From the NCBI GenBank assembly GCA_002257045.1, contig NCHD01000024.1, positions 47,001-111,000 of the forward strand: DNA of 64,000 nt, in the 5' to 3' direction. Of this stretch, positions 46,002 through 54,760 are shown in pieces. Within the stretch, counting starts at the first letter, position 1. Every line of letters starts with the position of its first letter. The stretch comes from Hydrogenophilales bacterium 16-61-112. Its GTDB lineage: Bacteria > Pseudomonadota > Gammaproteobacteria > Burkholderiales > Thiobacillaceae. A program made the translations under genes and the position numbers. The notes beneath the pieces are model-generated. The model saw only the letters and a program-made list of their open reading frames with translations, did not search any database and was not told where the DNA came from.

Positions 46002-46154
46002 TTGAAACCCAACTATTCGTACGAAAAGCGCCAGAGAGAACTGGAAAAAAAGAAAAAGAAAGCGGAAAAAGAACACAAGAAAGCCACGCACAACGAAGCC
46101 CCGCCCGAGGCTGAAGCAGACGTCCTGCCCGAACCCCCGGCCGACCCGACTTAA
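46002..46154 (+). CDS. short lysine-rich protein with TTG start
   Basis: 50 residues from a TTG at 46002, with AAAGGAG seven bases upstream. It starts MKPNYSYEKRQRELEKKKKK, then AEKEHKKATHNEAPPEAEAD, and ends in a Pro/Glu tail. Similar tiny basic/acidic proteins are common in beta- and gammaproteobacteria and have no known function. The strong ribosome site and the typical composition support a real gene. Confidence 0.65.
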   Translation: MKPNYSYEKRQRELEKKKKKAEKEHKKATHNEAPPEAEADVLPEPPADPT

Positions 46155-46164
46155 GTTCAACTCC

Positions 46165-46701
46165 TCATTTCATTTTCGACGCCAGCTTCACGGTTTCCCC
46201 GGCCACCATGAATGCACCATTGCCCCGGTGGTGCAAGGTTCGCGGGTTCTTCAGCGACGGATCGAGCCACGCCTTGACCGCTTCCAGAATGAACAGGTTG
46301 TACTGATTCACCATCCGGGTGTCCGTCACCCGGCACTCGATGCTGGCATAGCATTCCTTGATCAGCGGCGCGGCAACGCTCCCGGCCGCAACCGGCGTCA
46401 GGCCGTACGATTCAAACTTGTCGACCGATCGTCCCGAGGTATTGCCGCAGCCCACAACGGCATCGGCAAGCGCCAGCGTCGGAATGTTGATCACGCATTC
46501 CCGGCTGGCTTTCAACAACTCGAATGAGTCATTGCGGCCACTGATGACCGCTGCCAGCAGCGGCGGCGCAAACTCCATCAGCGTGTGCCATGACTGCGTC
46601 ATGATATTCGCCCGCCCCTTGCTGGCCGTCGTGATGAGGACTACCGGACCCGGTTCCAGCAAGCCATAAACCTTGGAAAGCGGACAGGATTTCTTGCTCA
46701 T
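46165..46701 (-). CDS. flavin reductase-like (DIM6/NTAB) protein
   Basis: 178 residues from the ATG at 46701 (GGAGG upstream). It shows the FMN-binding split-barrel pattern: PGPVVLITTASKGRANIMTQ, PPLLAAVISGRNDSFELLK and CVINIPT. Family members reduce or bind FMN and often serve monooxygenases or bind flavin as sensors. The exact partner is not visible. It converges with the 46002 gene and follows the NYN gene on the same strand. Confidence 0.75.
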   Translation of the reverse strand: MSKKSCPLSKVYGLLEPGPVVLITTASKGRANIMTQSWHTLMEFAPPLLAAVISGRNDSFELLKASRECVINIPTLALADAVVGCGNTSGRSVDKFESYGLTPVAAGSVAAPLIKECYASIECRVTDTRMVNQYNLFILEAVKAWLDPSLKNPRTLHHRGNGAFMVAGETVKLASKMK

Positions 46702-46760
46702 ATCGACCTCCGGACAGACCGTGCACACCCCCCACCCGAGCGGCCAGCCGCCCGTCCCGC

Positions 46761-47702
46761 TCAGTTCCTGGAAGGCGGCAGGCTGACGAAAACAGCGCCG
46801 CCTTCTTTCTTGTCCACCACCAGCGCGCCATTTTTATGCGCGTCGTCGAGAATTTTGCCAAACGCGCTATAGCCGTATTCAGACTCGCTGAAACCCGGCC
46901 GGATTCGCTTGATGGTGCTCTTGATCAATGACGCCGAAATAGCGCCTTCGCCACCGCGCTCGGCCACCAGTTGGTCCACGGTGCTGACCACGATTTCGAT
47001 CGCAAGCGATTTCTTGTCTTCCGCGCTGGGCCCGGGCTTGGCCACGCGCGGTGACTTGTCGCCAGCAGCGACGGCCTCCACCACCGGACGGGCCCTGCGC
47101 CGGGCCGGACTCGCGATCTTGACTGCCTCGACGGCAGCCTCCAGCACCGGCGGCGCGATCGTTGCGCGGGGTTTTGCCGGCGACTTGGGCGGGGCCTTGA
47201 CCGCTGCGGGCTTCGGCTGCGGAGCTCTGATCGGCACCAGGTCTTCATAAAAAATGAACTCGTCGCAGTTGCCGATCAGCAGCGACGATGCCGATCCGCG
47301 TACGCCAATGCCGATCACGCTCTTGCCGTTTTCCTTGAGCTTGGAAATCAGCGGGGAAAAGTCGGAGTCCCCGCTGATGATCACGAAGGTATCAATATGC
47401 GTCTTGGTGTAGCAGAGGTCGAGCGCATCGACCACCATGCGGATGTCCGCCGAATTCTTGCCAGATTGCCGCACGTGCGGAATCTCGATCAGCTCAAAAG
47501 CCGCCTCGTGCATGTCGCGCTTGTATTCCTTGTAACGATCCCAGTCGCAATAAGCCTTCTTCACCACGATACTGCCCTTGAGCAGCATCCGTTCAAGCAC
47601 GGGGCGAATCTTGAAATCCGGGTAATTGCCTTCTTTCAGGCCGATTGCCACGTTCTCAAAATCGCAAAAAACGGCAATGTGATGGGTATCGGGTGTAGCC
47701 AT
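46761..47702 (-). CDS. NYN-domain protein with OST-HTH/LOTUS C-terminus
   Basis: 313 residues. The N-terminal NYN domain (about 8-155) has IAVFCDFENVAIG (D14) and TFVIISGDSDFSPLISKL, with the acidic cluster of PIN-like RNases. A Pro/Ala/Lys-rich linker (about 160-235) leads to an OST-HTH/LOTUS-like domain (SLIKSTIKRIRPGFSESEYG, then GALVVDKKEGGAVF). Such proteins are predicted RNA-binding nucleases. The RNA target is unknown. Confidence 0.82.
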   Translation of the reverse strand: MATPDTHHIAVFCDFENVAIGLKEGNYPDFKIRPVLERMLLKGSIVVKKAYCDWDRYKEYKRDMHEAAFELIEIPHVRQSGKNSADIRMVVDALDLCYTKTHIDTFVIISGDSDFSPLISKLKENGKSVIGIGVRGSASSLLIGNCDEFIFYEDLVPIRAPQPKPAAVKAPPKSPAKPRATIAPPVLEAAVEAVKIASPARRRARPVVEAVAAGDKSPRVAKPGPSAEDKKSLAIEIVVSTVDQLVAERGGEGAISASLIKSTIKRIRPGFSESEYGYSAFGKILDDAHKNGALVVDKKEGGAVFVSLPPSRN

Positions 47703-47858
47703 GTAATGTCTCCCTGGTTTTTTTACTTTAGCCTGTACAGGGCCGTTCTGGATTTACGAAAACCCTCAAACGCTGCGGTCCTGCTCTTGCAAATGCTGCC
47801 ATAAATAAAGAAAAGGCGGCGGTCGCCCGCCCCTCATTCCTGATTTACATACTGCGCA

Positions 47859-48324
47859 TTACGATGGCTGATGCATCCGTCCGTGGTAACCGTGATGGCT
47901 GTGCCCCCCATGCCGCGGCCCAAAAGCGCCATCGTCTCGCTGTCAAATACGGCTTGCGGCGCCGGCGTCAGGCCGACCGCATTGGCGCAACGACCTGGTG
48001 CGCATGACACGTGTTGGCTCGTGCGAGCATCGCGTCGACCCATTGCGGGGTGTTCATTTTGGCGTGAGCCTCGCGCATCGCCTTGCGGTCTGCCCCCCTG
48101 CGGATGCAACTGGACTTTATTGGCGTCGGTGAACATCTGCCAGGCGGCAATCTAAGCGGGCGCGAGTTCAGTTTCTCCTTCACGGCCGCCATGCGCGCAT
48201 CCCGGCTTTCGTCCATTTTGGCCTGCATTGCCTGGCTGAGGCACATCTCGCAGCCGGGCTTGCCATCGGCGGCGCCGTTCATTGCAAAAGCGGACGCGGC
48301 AAACACTCCGCTCCCAACGATCAA
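47859..48324 (-). pseudogene. decayed Spy/CpxP-like periplasmic LTxxQ protein
   Basis: Pieces of one protein lie in two frames: AALIVGSGVFAASAFAMNG (end of a signal peptide), DARMAAVKEKLN, then AAWQMFTDANKVQLHPQG in the next frame, GADRKAMREAHAKMNTPQW back in the first, and LTPAPQAVFDSETMALL. A His-rich tail GHSHHGYHGRMHQPS ends at 47859. Lesions include a TAG (48152-48154), G-run indels at 48093-48098 and 47904-47909, and the loss of the normal start. Intact relatives bind misfolded proteins or metals in the periplasm. Confidence 0.7.
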
Positions 48325-48340
48325 GGCAGCCTCGCCAGGT

Positions 48341-48883
48341 TCAGTTTTGTGGCGTGGTGTGCGGCGTGCGCACGAATGCCTGACGATCGAAGCCCAGCGC
48401 TTCGGCACGCGCCAGCAAGCGTTCGAGCGTGGCCGGATCAAGCGACGTGTCGCGCGCCAGAACCCATGCGTACTTTCGGCTCGGTTCGCCGACCAGCGCC
48501 CAGCGGTAGTCCGGGTCAAGTTCGAGTATCCAGTAGTCGCCGTAAAACGGGCGAAAGAAACTCACCCGCAGCTTCGCGCCAAGGCTGCCTTCTACAACCT
48601 GGGCGACACCGTCTGCCTGCTCGGTTTTACCGTCGGCCGTGTGGCACTGGTTCGTCACCGAGACAGCTTCGCCATCCGGCCGATACAGCGCCCGGGTATC
48701 GGCCACGCACCTCGCCTGAAAGCGGTTCGGCAACATGGCAATCTCATACCAGGTGCCGTAGTAGCGGTTCAGGTCAACGCTTTGTACCGTCGGCAGCGGC
48801 GGGTGGGACGAGATTGCGCAGGCGGACAGCAACGTGAGCGACAACAGCCCCAGAACAGCGTGTGCAGGTTTCAAAATCGACAT
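48341..48883 (-). CDS. blc: outer-membrane lipocalin lipoprotein Blc
   Basis: 180 residues with a lipobox (LLSLTLLSAC, Cys near 22). The lipocalin start VDLNRYYGTWYEIAMLPNRF, then VTNQCHTADGK, FFRPFYGDYWILELDPDYRW and LVGEPSRKYAWVLAR match bacterial Blc. It binds fatty acids or lysophospholipids at the outer membrane and is often induced in stationary phase. The end abuts the decayed Spy-like gene. Confidence 0.88.
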   Translation of the reverse strand: MSILKPAHAVLGLLSLTLLSACAISSHPPLPTVQSVDLNRYYGTWYEIAMLPNRFQARCVADTRALYRPDGEAVSVTNQCHTADGKTEQADGVAQVVEGSLGAKLRVSFFRPFYGDYWILELDPDYRWALVGEPSRKYAWVLARDTSLDPATLERLLARAEALGFDRQAFVRTPHTTPQN

Positions 48884-48923
48884 GGAATTGCCTCGTGGTC
48901 AGGAAAGGGCAAACCGCCCAGGC

Positions 48924-49460
48924 TTAACGGCAGTATTGCTGCTGCATTTTCTGCACGCGTTTCATCTTTTCGGTATCCATCTTGAACGCCCCACCTGCGC
49001 CCATGCCCGGCATGCTCACCAAACCATGCGACTGCCCCGGCTTGCATGACCCAAGCCACTGCCACTCATGGTCGAGTCCATCGTCGTGACCCCCTCCATC
49101 GGCGGCGTAAAGCGGGATGTGCTCTCCATCCGGTAGACGGTGCTCATGTTGCCGCTGATTGTCATGTGACGGGTCACCGTGCTGCCTTCGTGGATGCACA
49201 CCGAATCGACCAGGGTCTTGTTTCCGCTTCGGCGGACGTCCATTTTTGAACAGCGCTGTTTGACCTCCCGACTGTCGCTCGGGTCGGCCGTCAGGTCGTC
49301 CTTGCGCTGCTCGATACATATCTGCATCGTCATCGGACTGGGCATTGTTTGCTCCCCTGCCCGGGTTTCCGACTTGATTTCCCCCAGCCCCGACTTGCGC
49401 AGCGGCATGTAGACGGCGTAATCGGCTAAAGGCACCGCCACTCCAACAGCAAAGGCATTC
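48924..49460 (-). pseudogene. DUF3617 family protein, frameshifted
   Basis: The DUF3617 pattern KSGLGEIKSETRAGEQTMPS then MTMQICIEQRKDDL and SRFTPPMEGVTTMDSTMSG is in one frame. Its end, KWLGSCKPGQSHGLVSMPG, is in the next frame and finishes at the stop at 48924-48926. A missing A near 49060 (GGCAAGTGG reduced to GGCAGTGG) explains it. The N-terminal signal part (FAVGVAVPLADYAVY) has no clear start. Such proteins are periplasmic with unknown role. Confidence 0.7.
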
Positions 49461-49655
49461 GGTCGCTGCCGCGAGCTTGGCGCGCAGCGACGCAATCACC
49501 GGCTCGGCATATTCCTGCATCTCGGGCGGCATCACCTCAAACAGATACTCCACTTCGTCCAGCGCGGCTTCAATTTCCGCACGCCGCACCAGGCCAGGCA
49601 TGACGCGCGCAATCTCGCGCAGAGTGCAATACGGGGTCATTTCACTCATGGCCAT
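49461..49655 (-). CDS. short hypothetical protein, probably truncated
   Basis: About 65 residues (MTPYCTLREIARVMPGLVRR, then AEIEAALDEVEYLFEVMPPE). It is helical and acidic, with no signal peptide. Its frame runs without a stop into the DUF3617 remnant, so its own end appears to be lost. Starts at 49655, 49649 and 49640 are possible. Not recognised. Confidence 0.35.
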
Positions 49656-49843
49656 CGGCTTCTCGATTCGGGATGCAAGACCACATCCGACTCGCTATCC
49701 GGACATTGGATCTTGCCGGTAAATCTCAGCCGGTTTTTTTGTTGCTGGGGGCAGCCTTCCCCTCGACACACTGGTCACCCCTGGCTTGTAACCCAACGCA
49801 CATGAACTAGCATTCAGCATACAGGTTCAAGCTTGGAGTCGAC

Positions 49844-50185
49844 ATGCAAAAAAGACTGGTTGCCGTACTGCCTGCAGCGATTCTGCTCACCGCGTGCTAC
49901 GTGGTGCCTGCAGATCGCGGACCCGGCTATGTTGTTGCCCCGCCCCTGCCCGTGGTTGTGGAATTGGGTGTAGAGCCCTACTACTATCACAGTGGTTATT
50001 ACTACTACTACAACAATAGTCGCTGGAGCTATTCACATGACAAAGCCGGACCCTGGAAAGACCTCCCCAGGGATCGCTACCCCAGAGAAGTCCGGCACAA
50101 GAATCGAGAGAGTCGGGAGGGAGATCGCGACCATGACCATGACCATGACTATGACCATGACCGTGATCGCGACTATCGGAATTGA
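49844..50185 (+). CDS. tyrosine-rich lipoprotein with Asp/His-rich tail
   Basis: 113 residues. The lipobox is LLTACYVV (Cys near 19). A tyrosine-rich patch (YYYHSGYYYYYNNSRWSYS, 46-64) and a tail of alternating charged residues (DRDHDHDHDYDHDRDRDYRN) follow. The tail is encoded by near-repeats of GACCAT. Small lipoproteins of this type have unknown function; a metal-binding tail is plausible. Confidence 0.7.
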   Translation: MQKRLVAVLPAAILLTACYVVPADRGPGYVVAPPLPVVVELGVEPYYYHSGYYYYYNNSRWSYSHDKAGPWKDLPRDRYPREVRHKNRESREGDRDHDHDHDYDHDRDRDYRN

Positions 50186-50207
50186 ACTGTCGTGTGTACC
50201 CGCATGA

Positions 50208-50237
50208 AAGAAGGCGCGGTTTTCCGCGCCTTCTTTT
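50208..50237 (+). terminator. Rho-independent terminator after the lipoprotein gene
   Basis: Perfect 12-bp stem (AAGAAGGCGCGG and CCGCGCCTTCTT) with a TTTT loop and a trailing TT. It lies 23 bases after the stop. It could also serve the converging DsrE-like gene, although that ends 155 bases away. Confidence 0.8.
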
Positions 50238-50392
50238 GTTTCATTCTGCCGGCCAGCCGCAAACGCTCCGCCCATTAACGCCAGCAATGCTGAATCCTCG
50301 ACTGGCATTGGATGGCTTGCGCTTACCCACAGCGGCTGGAATCAGTCTCATGATTCAGGCTAGAGCGGGTCCCGTCCTGAGGACGCTTCCGC

Positions 50393-50911
50393 TCAAAATC
50401 CGCCGATATACGCATAGCCATCGTTCTGCAATTTAACCAGCCGGGTATAACCATCATGCACGAGGGTCACGCCCGGCAGCACATCGTTGGCCGTCCAGCC
50501 TTTGGCTTTCATCACGCTGTGGCAGATTTCAACCTTGACCCCCAGTCCCAGCAAATCGTGAACGATCTTGGCGTTGAGGTTGGCCGCAAACGGATCGCCC
50601 AGCATCTGCTGGTAGGTGTCGTCGATCAGCAGAAACTGTGCAGCGTCGCCATGCAGCACCAGATGAATGTCGAGTTGCCCAGGCTGGACGTCCTGCTTGC
50701 CGAACGCCTCGATCAAGCCACGCGCGTAATACAAACCCTTGCTGATTCCCGCTGCGGTCGCATCCGAATGAATGTCGTATACCACCTTGTACGACCGGTT
50801 CGCCTCGACCTTCACCAGCGGACGCAAATCGAACGGATCAGCCTGCACCAACGGTGAAGCAAGCAAACCCCACGCTCCCCATGCCATGAAAAAGATGCGA
50901 ATCAGTTTCAT
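50393..50911 (-). CDS. secreted DsrE-like protein
   Basis: 172 residues from the ATG at 50911, with a signal peptide (MKLIRIFFMAWGAWGLLAS to VQA). The DsrE/DsrF-like fold is seen in YKVVYDIHSDATAAGISKG, LDIHLVLHGDAAQFLL, and the Cys-containing VKVEICHSVMKAKGW. DsrE-type proteins handle sulfur in relay or binding roles; periplasmic versions are common in sulfur bacteria. No partner gene is adjacent. It converges with the 49844 lipoprotein. Confidence 0.75.
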   Translation of the reverse strand: MKLIRIFFMAWGAWGLLASPLVQADPFDLRPLVKVEANRSYKVVYDIHSDATAAGISKGLYYARGLIEAFGKQDVQPGQLDIHLVLHGDAAQFLLIDDTYQQMLGDPFAANLNAKIVHDLLGLGVKVEICHSVMKAKGWTANDVLPGVTLVHDGYTRLVKLQNDGYAYIGGF

Positions 50912-51056
50912 CTGTAACCCCCTGTATCGAATGACAAGCATAGTCCAAACGTCAGCTGTCGCCAGCCAGCCCGGTTGCCGGGTTTGTTCTGGGCGATCGC
51001 CGCCAGGGAATGCAAGCCAGCCTGCTCGACTGACTGTGCCCTCTTGACGATGCTGG

Positions 51057-51551
51057 CTACAGCAGGCGCGCCAACACGAACACCCCCACCATGGCAAACG
51101 CCAGCGCAATTTTCAGCAAGGTGCCGAACAGCAGACCCAGCGTCGCGCCGACCCCGGCATGGGTCGCTTCGCTGAACGTGGCCTTGCCGCTGAATTCACC
51201 GATTACCGCCCCCACGAACGGTCCCAGCAGCAGGCCGGGCAGGCCAAAAAACAGCCCGACCAGGGTGCCAATGGCCGCACCCCAGACCGCGCGCGACGAT
51301 GCGCCGAACTTCTTCGCGCCCAAAGCCGCAGCCAGAAAATCCACCCCGACGCTTAACAGCGTCAGCACGCCCAGCAGGGTCAGCGTCAACCAGCCGACGT
51401 AGGCAAAATTCTCCGCCCAGGCCAGCAGCACCAGCCCGGCAAACACCAGCGGAATACCCGGCACGGCCGGCAGGATCAGGCCGGCGAAGCCGACCACGAT
51501 CAGCACGGCGGCCAGCAGCCAGAACAGCATCTGCAACGAAGGATCGATCAT
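51057..51551 (-). CDS. DUF456 membrane protein
   Basis: 164 residues from the ATG at 51551 (MIDPSLQMLFWLLAAVLIVV), with four or more membrane helices. The signature GLILPAVPGIPLVFAGLVLL and GLFFGLPGLLLGPFVGAVIG is typical of DUF456. The function is unknown. It is divergent from the DUF6394-like gene. Confidence 0.78.
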   Translation of the reverse strand: MIDPSLQMLFWLLAAVLIVVGFAGLILPAVPGIPLVFAGLVLLAWAENFAYVGWLTLTLLGVLTLLSVGVDFLAAALGAKKFGASSRAVWGAAIGTLVGLFFGLPGLLLGPFVGAVIGEFSGKATFSEATHAGVGATLGLLFGTLLKIALAFAMVGVFVLARLL

Positions 51552-51665
51552 GACAATAAAACCGGGGAGGACAGGAAAACGCATTGTGCCGCACCCCGTG
51601 CCCGCCAACCCGCATTCGCCGAAGCACATTATGATTCGCGCAACTCCAATCGACCGGGCACACAC

Positions 51666-52049
51666 ATGAACCTCGAAAAAGTCATCTTCGGTTTTTTTAT
51701 CATCCTGGCCATGACGCTCAATTTCGGCTTTGTGCTCGGCGACCTTGACGATCCCGCCCACCACGACGTGTATGAGTTGTTTTTCGCTATCGTGGTCAAC
51801 CTCATCGCCACCGTGCTCAAATTCGGCGAGCGCACCCAGATCGGCGCCATCCATCTGGCCAGCAGCTTCGTCGCCGACCTGCAACTGATCGCCGCCGCCG
51901 GCGTCTGGGCCACCGCCGTCTACCTGACCGGCACCGGCCTCACGCCAGGGGTCACCGCCAGCATCGTGTCGTTGGCCGCCGGGGCACTGGCGGCCAACGT
52001 GCTGTCGGTCATCATGCTGCTGGCAGAAACGGTGATGTTCCGCCGCTGA
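51666..52049 (+). CDS. small membrane protein beside the potassium channel (DUF6394-like)
   Basis: 127 residues with four hydrophobic helices (IIFGFFIILAMTLNFGFVLG region, LFFAIVVNLIATVLKFG, LQLIAAAGVWATAVYL, LAAGALAANVLSVIML). No catalytic motif. It ends 2 bases before the channel gene and is probably co-translated with it. The DUF6394 name is from memory. It could be an accessory subunit of the channel. Confidence 0.55.
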   Translation: MNLEKVIFGFFIILAMTLNFGFVLGDLDDPAHHDVYELFFAIVVNLIATVLKFGERTQIGAIHLASSFVADLQLIAAAGVWATAVYLTGTGLTPGVTASIVSLAAGALAANVLSVIMLLAETVMFRR

Positions 52050-52050
52050 C

Positions 52051-53745
52051 ATGCACAGCACCCTGTTCCTGATCCTGCGGCGCATGCGTACGCCGCTGAT
52101 CCTGCTGATCCTCAGTTATGCCGTGTCCATCCTCGGCATGACGCTGATCCCGGGCGTGGACGCCGACGGCCGGCCGGCGCCGCCGCTGGATTTCTTTCAC
52201 GCCTTTTATTTCGTCAGTTACACCGCCACCACCATCGGTTTCGGCGAAATTCCCGTGGCGTTCAGCGACGCCCAGCGGGCGTGGACCATCGTCACCATTT
52301 ACCTCACCGTCATCGTCTGGCTCTACAGCATCGGCACCATCCTCGGCCTGTTGCAGGACCCCGCCCTGCAGCGGGCGATCCGGGCCAACCGTTTCGAATC
52401 CGCGGTCAGGCGCCTGCGCCAGCCGTTCTACCTGATCGCCGGCTGCGGCGAAACCGGCGTTCTGCTGCTGCATGCGCTGGACAGCCGCAACCAGCAGGCC
52501 GTCGTGCTCGACATCGATGCGGCGCGGACCAGCGAACTGGAACTCGGCCAGCTCCATCTCGACGTGCCAGCGCTCACAGCGGATGCCCGCCTGCCGGAAA
52601 GCCTGATCGCCGCCGGCCTGCACCACCCGCAGTGCGCCGGCGTGATCGCGCTCACCAACGATGACGCGGTCAACCTCAGCGTGGCGGTGACAACCAAGCT
52701 GCTGCGCCCCGAACTGCCGATCCTGTGCCGCGCCGATCTGCTGGATACGGCGGCCAACATGGCCTCGTTCGGGGTCGAAGACGTGGTGAACGCCTTCGAA
52801 TTATTCGGCGAGCACCTCGGCATCGCAATCAACAATCCGGGCCATCACCTGCTCTACCAGTGGCTCACCGGCGTGCCCGGCGAACCGCTGGCGATGCCAA
52901 TGGAACCGCCGCGCGGGAGGTGGCTGGTATGTGGCTACGGCCGTTTCGGCAAGGCGGTCGCGCGCCACCTCGACAAGCAAGGCAACCAGCTGGTGGTGGT
53001 GGACGAACACCCGCCCGCCGACCACGAACGCACCGTCACCGGCCGCGGTACCGAAGCCCACACCCTGCTCGAAGCCGGGATCGAACAGGCCGTCGGCATC
53101 GTCGCTGGCACGCACGACGATATCAACAACCTGTCCATCGCCATGACGGCGCGCCAGCTCAAGCCCGGGCTGTTCATCGTGCTGCGGCAGAACCGCCACG
53201 CCAACGCCGCCCTGTTCGAGCGCTTTGCCGCCCACGCCACCGTGCAGCCTTCCAGCATCGTGGCGCATGAATTTCTCTCGCTGCTCACCACCCCGCTGCT
53301 GCCGCGGTTTTTCAGCCTGGCGCTGCACCAGGGTGATGCCTGGGCCGATATTGCGCTCAGCCGCATCGCCGCCGTGGTGGGCGACACCGTGCCCGAAGTC
53401 TGGGTCAGGGAACTGTCGAAAACCGGCACCCTGGCGATCTGGCAAGCGCTGGGCGAAGGCCGGACCATCCTCCTCGGCGACCTGCTGCGCAGCCCGTCCA
53501 ACCGCGACGCGCAACTGGCCTGCGTGCCCCTGCTGCTCAAGCGTGGCAACGCGGAAATCCTGGTGCCGGACAACGAGTTGCCGCTGATGGACGGCGACCG
53601 CATCCTGTTCTGTGGCGAATCGCACACGCGCCTGCAACAGGCGCTGGGGCTGCAGGACTACAACATGCTGGACTATCTGCTCACGGGCAACCAGGCGCCC
53701 GGCGGCCTGGTCTGGCGCAAGCTGGCGGGACGCGGCAAGCCGTAG
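52051..53745 (+). CDS. potassium channel with two TrkA-N/RCK domains
   Basis: 564 residues. Two membrane helices (about 14-33 and 75-100) enclose the pore filter TIGFGE (61-66). The rest is two RCK/TrkA-type domains: FYLIAGCGETGVLLLHALDS near 128-147 and GRWLVCGYGRFGKAVARHLD near 288-307, each with the nucleotide-binding GxGxxG. It is a nucleotide- or ion-gated K+ channel in the inner membrane. Two RCK domains in one chain resemble the double-RCK (GsuK-like) arrangement. Confidence 0.85.
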   Translation: MHSTLFLILRRMRTPLILLILSYAVSILGMTLIPGVDADGRPAPPLDFFHAFYFVSYTATTIGFGEIPVAFSDAQRAWTIVTIYLTVIVWLYSIGTILGLLQDPALQRAIRANRFESAVRRLRQPFYLIAGCGETGVLLLHALDSRNQQAVVLDIDAARTSELELGQLHLDVPALTADARLPESLIAAGLHHPQCAGVIALTNDDAVNLSVAVTTKLLRPELPILCRADLLDTAANMASFGVEDVVNAFELFGEHLGIAINNPGHHLLYQWLTGVPGEPLAMPMEPPRGRWLVCGYGRFGKAVARHLDKQGNQLVVVDEHPPADHERTVTGRGTEAHTLLEAGIEQAVGIVAGTHDDINNLSIAMTARQLKPGLFIVLRQNRHANAALFERFAAHATVQPSSIVAHEFLSLLTTPLLPRFFSLALHQGDAWADIALSRIAAVVGDTVPEVWVRELSKTGTLAIWQALGEGRTILLGDLLRSPSNRDAQLACVPLLLKRGNAEILVPDNELPLMDGDRILFCGESHTRLQQALGLQDYNMLDYLLTGNQAPGGLVWRKLAGRGKP

Positions 53746-54047
53746 CCGCCAGCCCACCATATCGTTCCTGCGCACAGAATCCCGATTGCGCACCCGCCCC
53801 ATGCCAGCCCGGTGCCACGATCAGCCCGAACCTGGGCTTGCAAAATCCCTATCTGTCATAACGATGAGCCATGACGATGCGGGATGCACGCTGCTGGGAA
53901 ACCGCTGTGCCTGTTGCTTGATGCCCCGCTGCTTCTTGCCGAAAGCGGCGCCGGCATGCGCGCGTGGGTGGGTGGACGCATGCAGCATCGACCCGCGCGG
54001 CCGTTTCTTGCGCCACACCGCCTCTCCCGGGTAAGACCTGCGCCGCG
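53746..54047. other. intergenic stretch before the flavodoxin reductase remnant
   Basis: About 300 bases with no supported gene, promoter or repeat. Short open frames here have no coding character. Confidence 0.5.
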
Positions 54048-54361
54048 TCAGCGTTCGAACACCAGGCTGTCCTCATGCGCACCCAGACCCGTCAAGGCCG
54101 CGTTGACCGCCTCCATGAAGGGCGGCGGGCCACAGACATAGAAACGTTGATCGAAGTCCGTGATGGACTCTTCCAGATATGCGCGGTCAACGCGGCGGTG
54201 CGCATACTCCGGCGCCTCAACGCCGGTGCAGAGCAGCCGGCAGCACTCCCCCAGCAAATGCCGCAAATGACGTCGCGCGACGTCTTGCTGGAGATAATGA
54301 TGAAATGCTTCACGTCATGGGTGACGGACTGACTCATGAGCAGGTTGACGGTGGTATTCAT
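54048..54361 (-). pseudogene. flavodoxin/ferredoxin reductase remnant
   Basis: The N-terminal MNTTVNLLMSQSVTHDVKHF of a flavodoxin-reductase family protein runs directly into ISSKTSRDVI. Then a frame change gives RHLLGECCRLLCTG, RVDRAYLEESITDFDQRFYV and CGPPPFMEAVNAAL to the end LVFER. About 130 residues, including the FAD domain and the start of the NAD domain, are gone. The gene cannot be functional. Confidence 0.75.
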
Positions 54362-54589
54362 GGCCTGAATCCTCGGCTGACGGAATGCTTTCCATCTGAG
54401 ACATCGGGGCGGGCACACGCAGCGGCACCGTCAATCAAACTGCCTGGACAAGGTTTGCAGAGGCAGCGCATGCAGCACGCCCAAACACGACGTGTCACAC
54501 CTGCGGCAGATGGCAAAACCTGACGCCGACGGTGTCACTGTCCGAGCAGACTCCCGGCGATCCGCAGCATGTCGGATGGCGCCGTGCAG

Positions 54590-54760
54590 GCGCGCATCGT
54601 CCCCCGTCCAGATACCCGCTGCATGAACTGTCGCCTCGACTTCAGCGGCGTCCGCCGGATTGTCCGGATCAACGTCGATGCGGCCATGCACGTTCCTGAA
54701 CAGGCCGCGCATGTGCGAAACCCTCATGTGCCGCACTGCAAACCAGGGGCGGAGTGCCAC
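54590..54760 (-). pseudogene. YceI-like remnant
   Basis: About 57 codons resemble the start of a YceI lipid-binding protein: FAVRHMRVSHMRGLFRNVHG, RIDVDPDNPADAAEVEATV and AAGIWTGDDAR. The normal continuation (HLRSADFLD-type) is replaced by unrelated sequence, and no clear start or signal peptide precedes it. YceI proteins bind isoprenoids in the periplasm; this copy is dead. Confidence 0.6.

Noticed and set aside
50130..50180. Repeats of GACCAT that could suggest a CRISPR-like or satellite array
   Set aside because: They are in-frame codons for the Asp/His tail of the lipoprotein and have no spacers.
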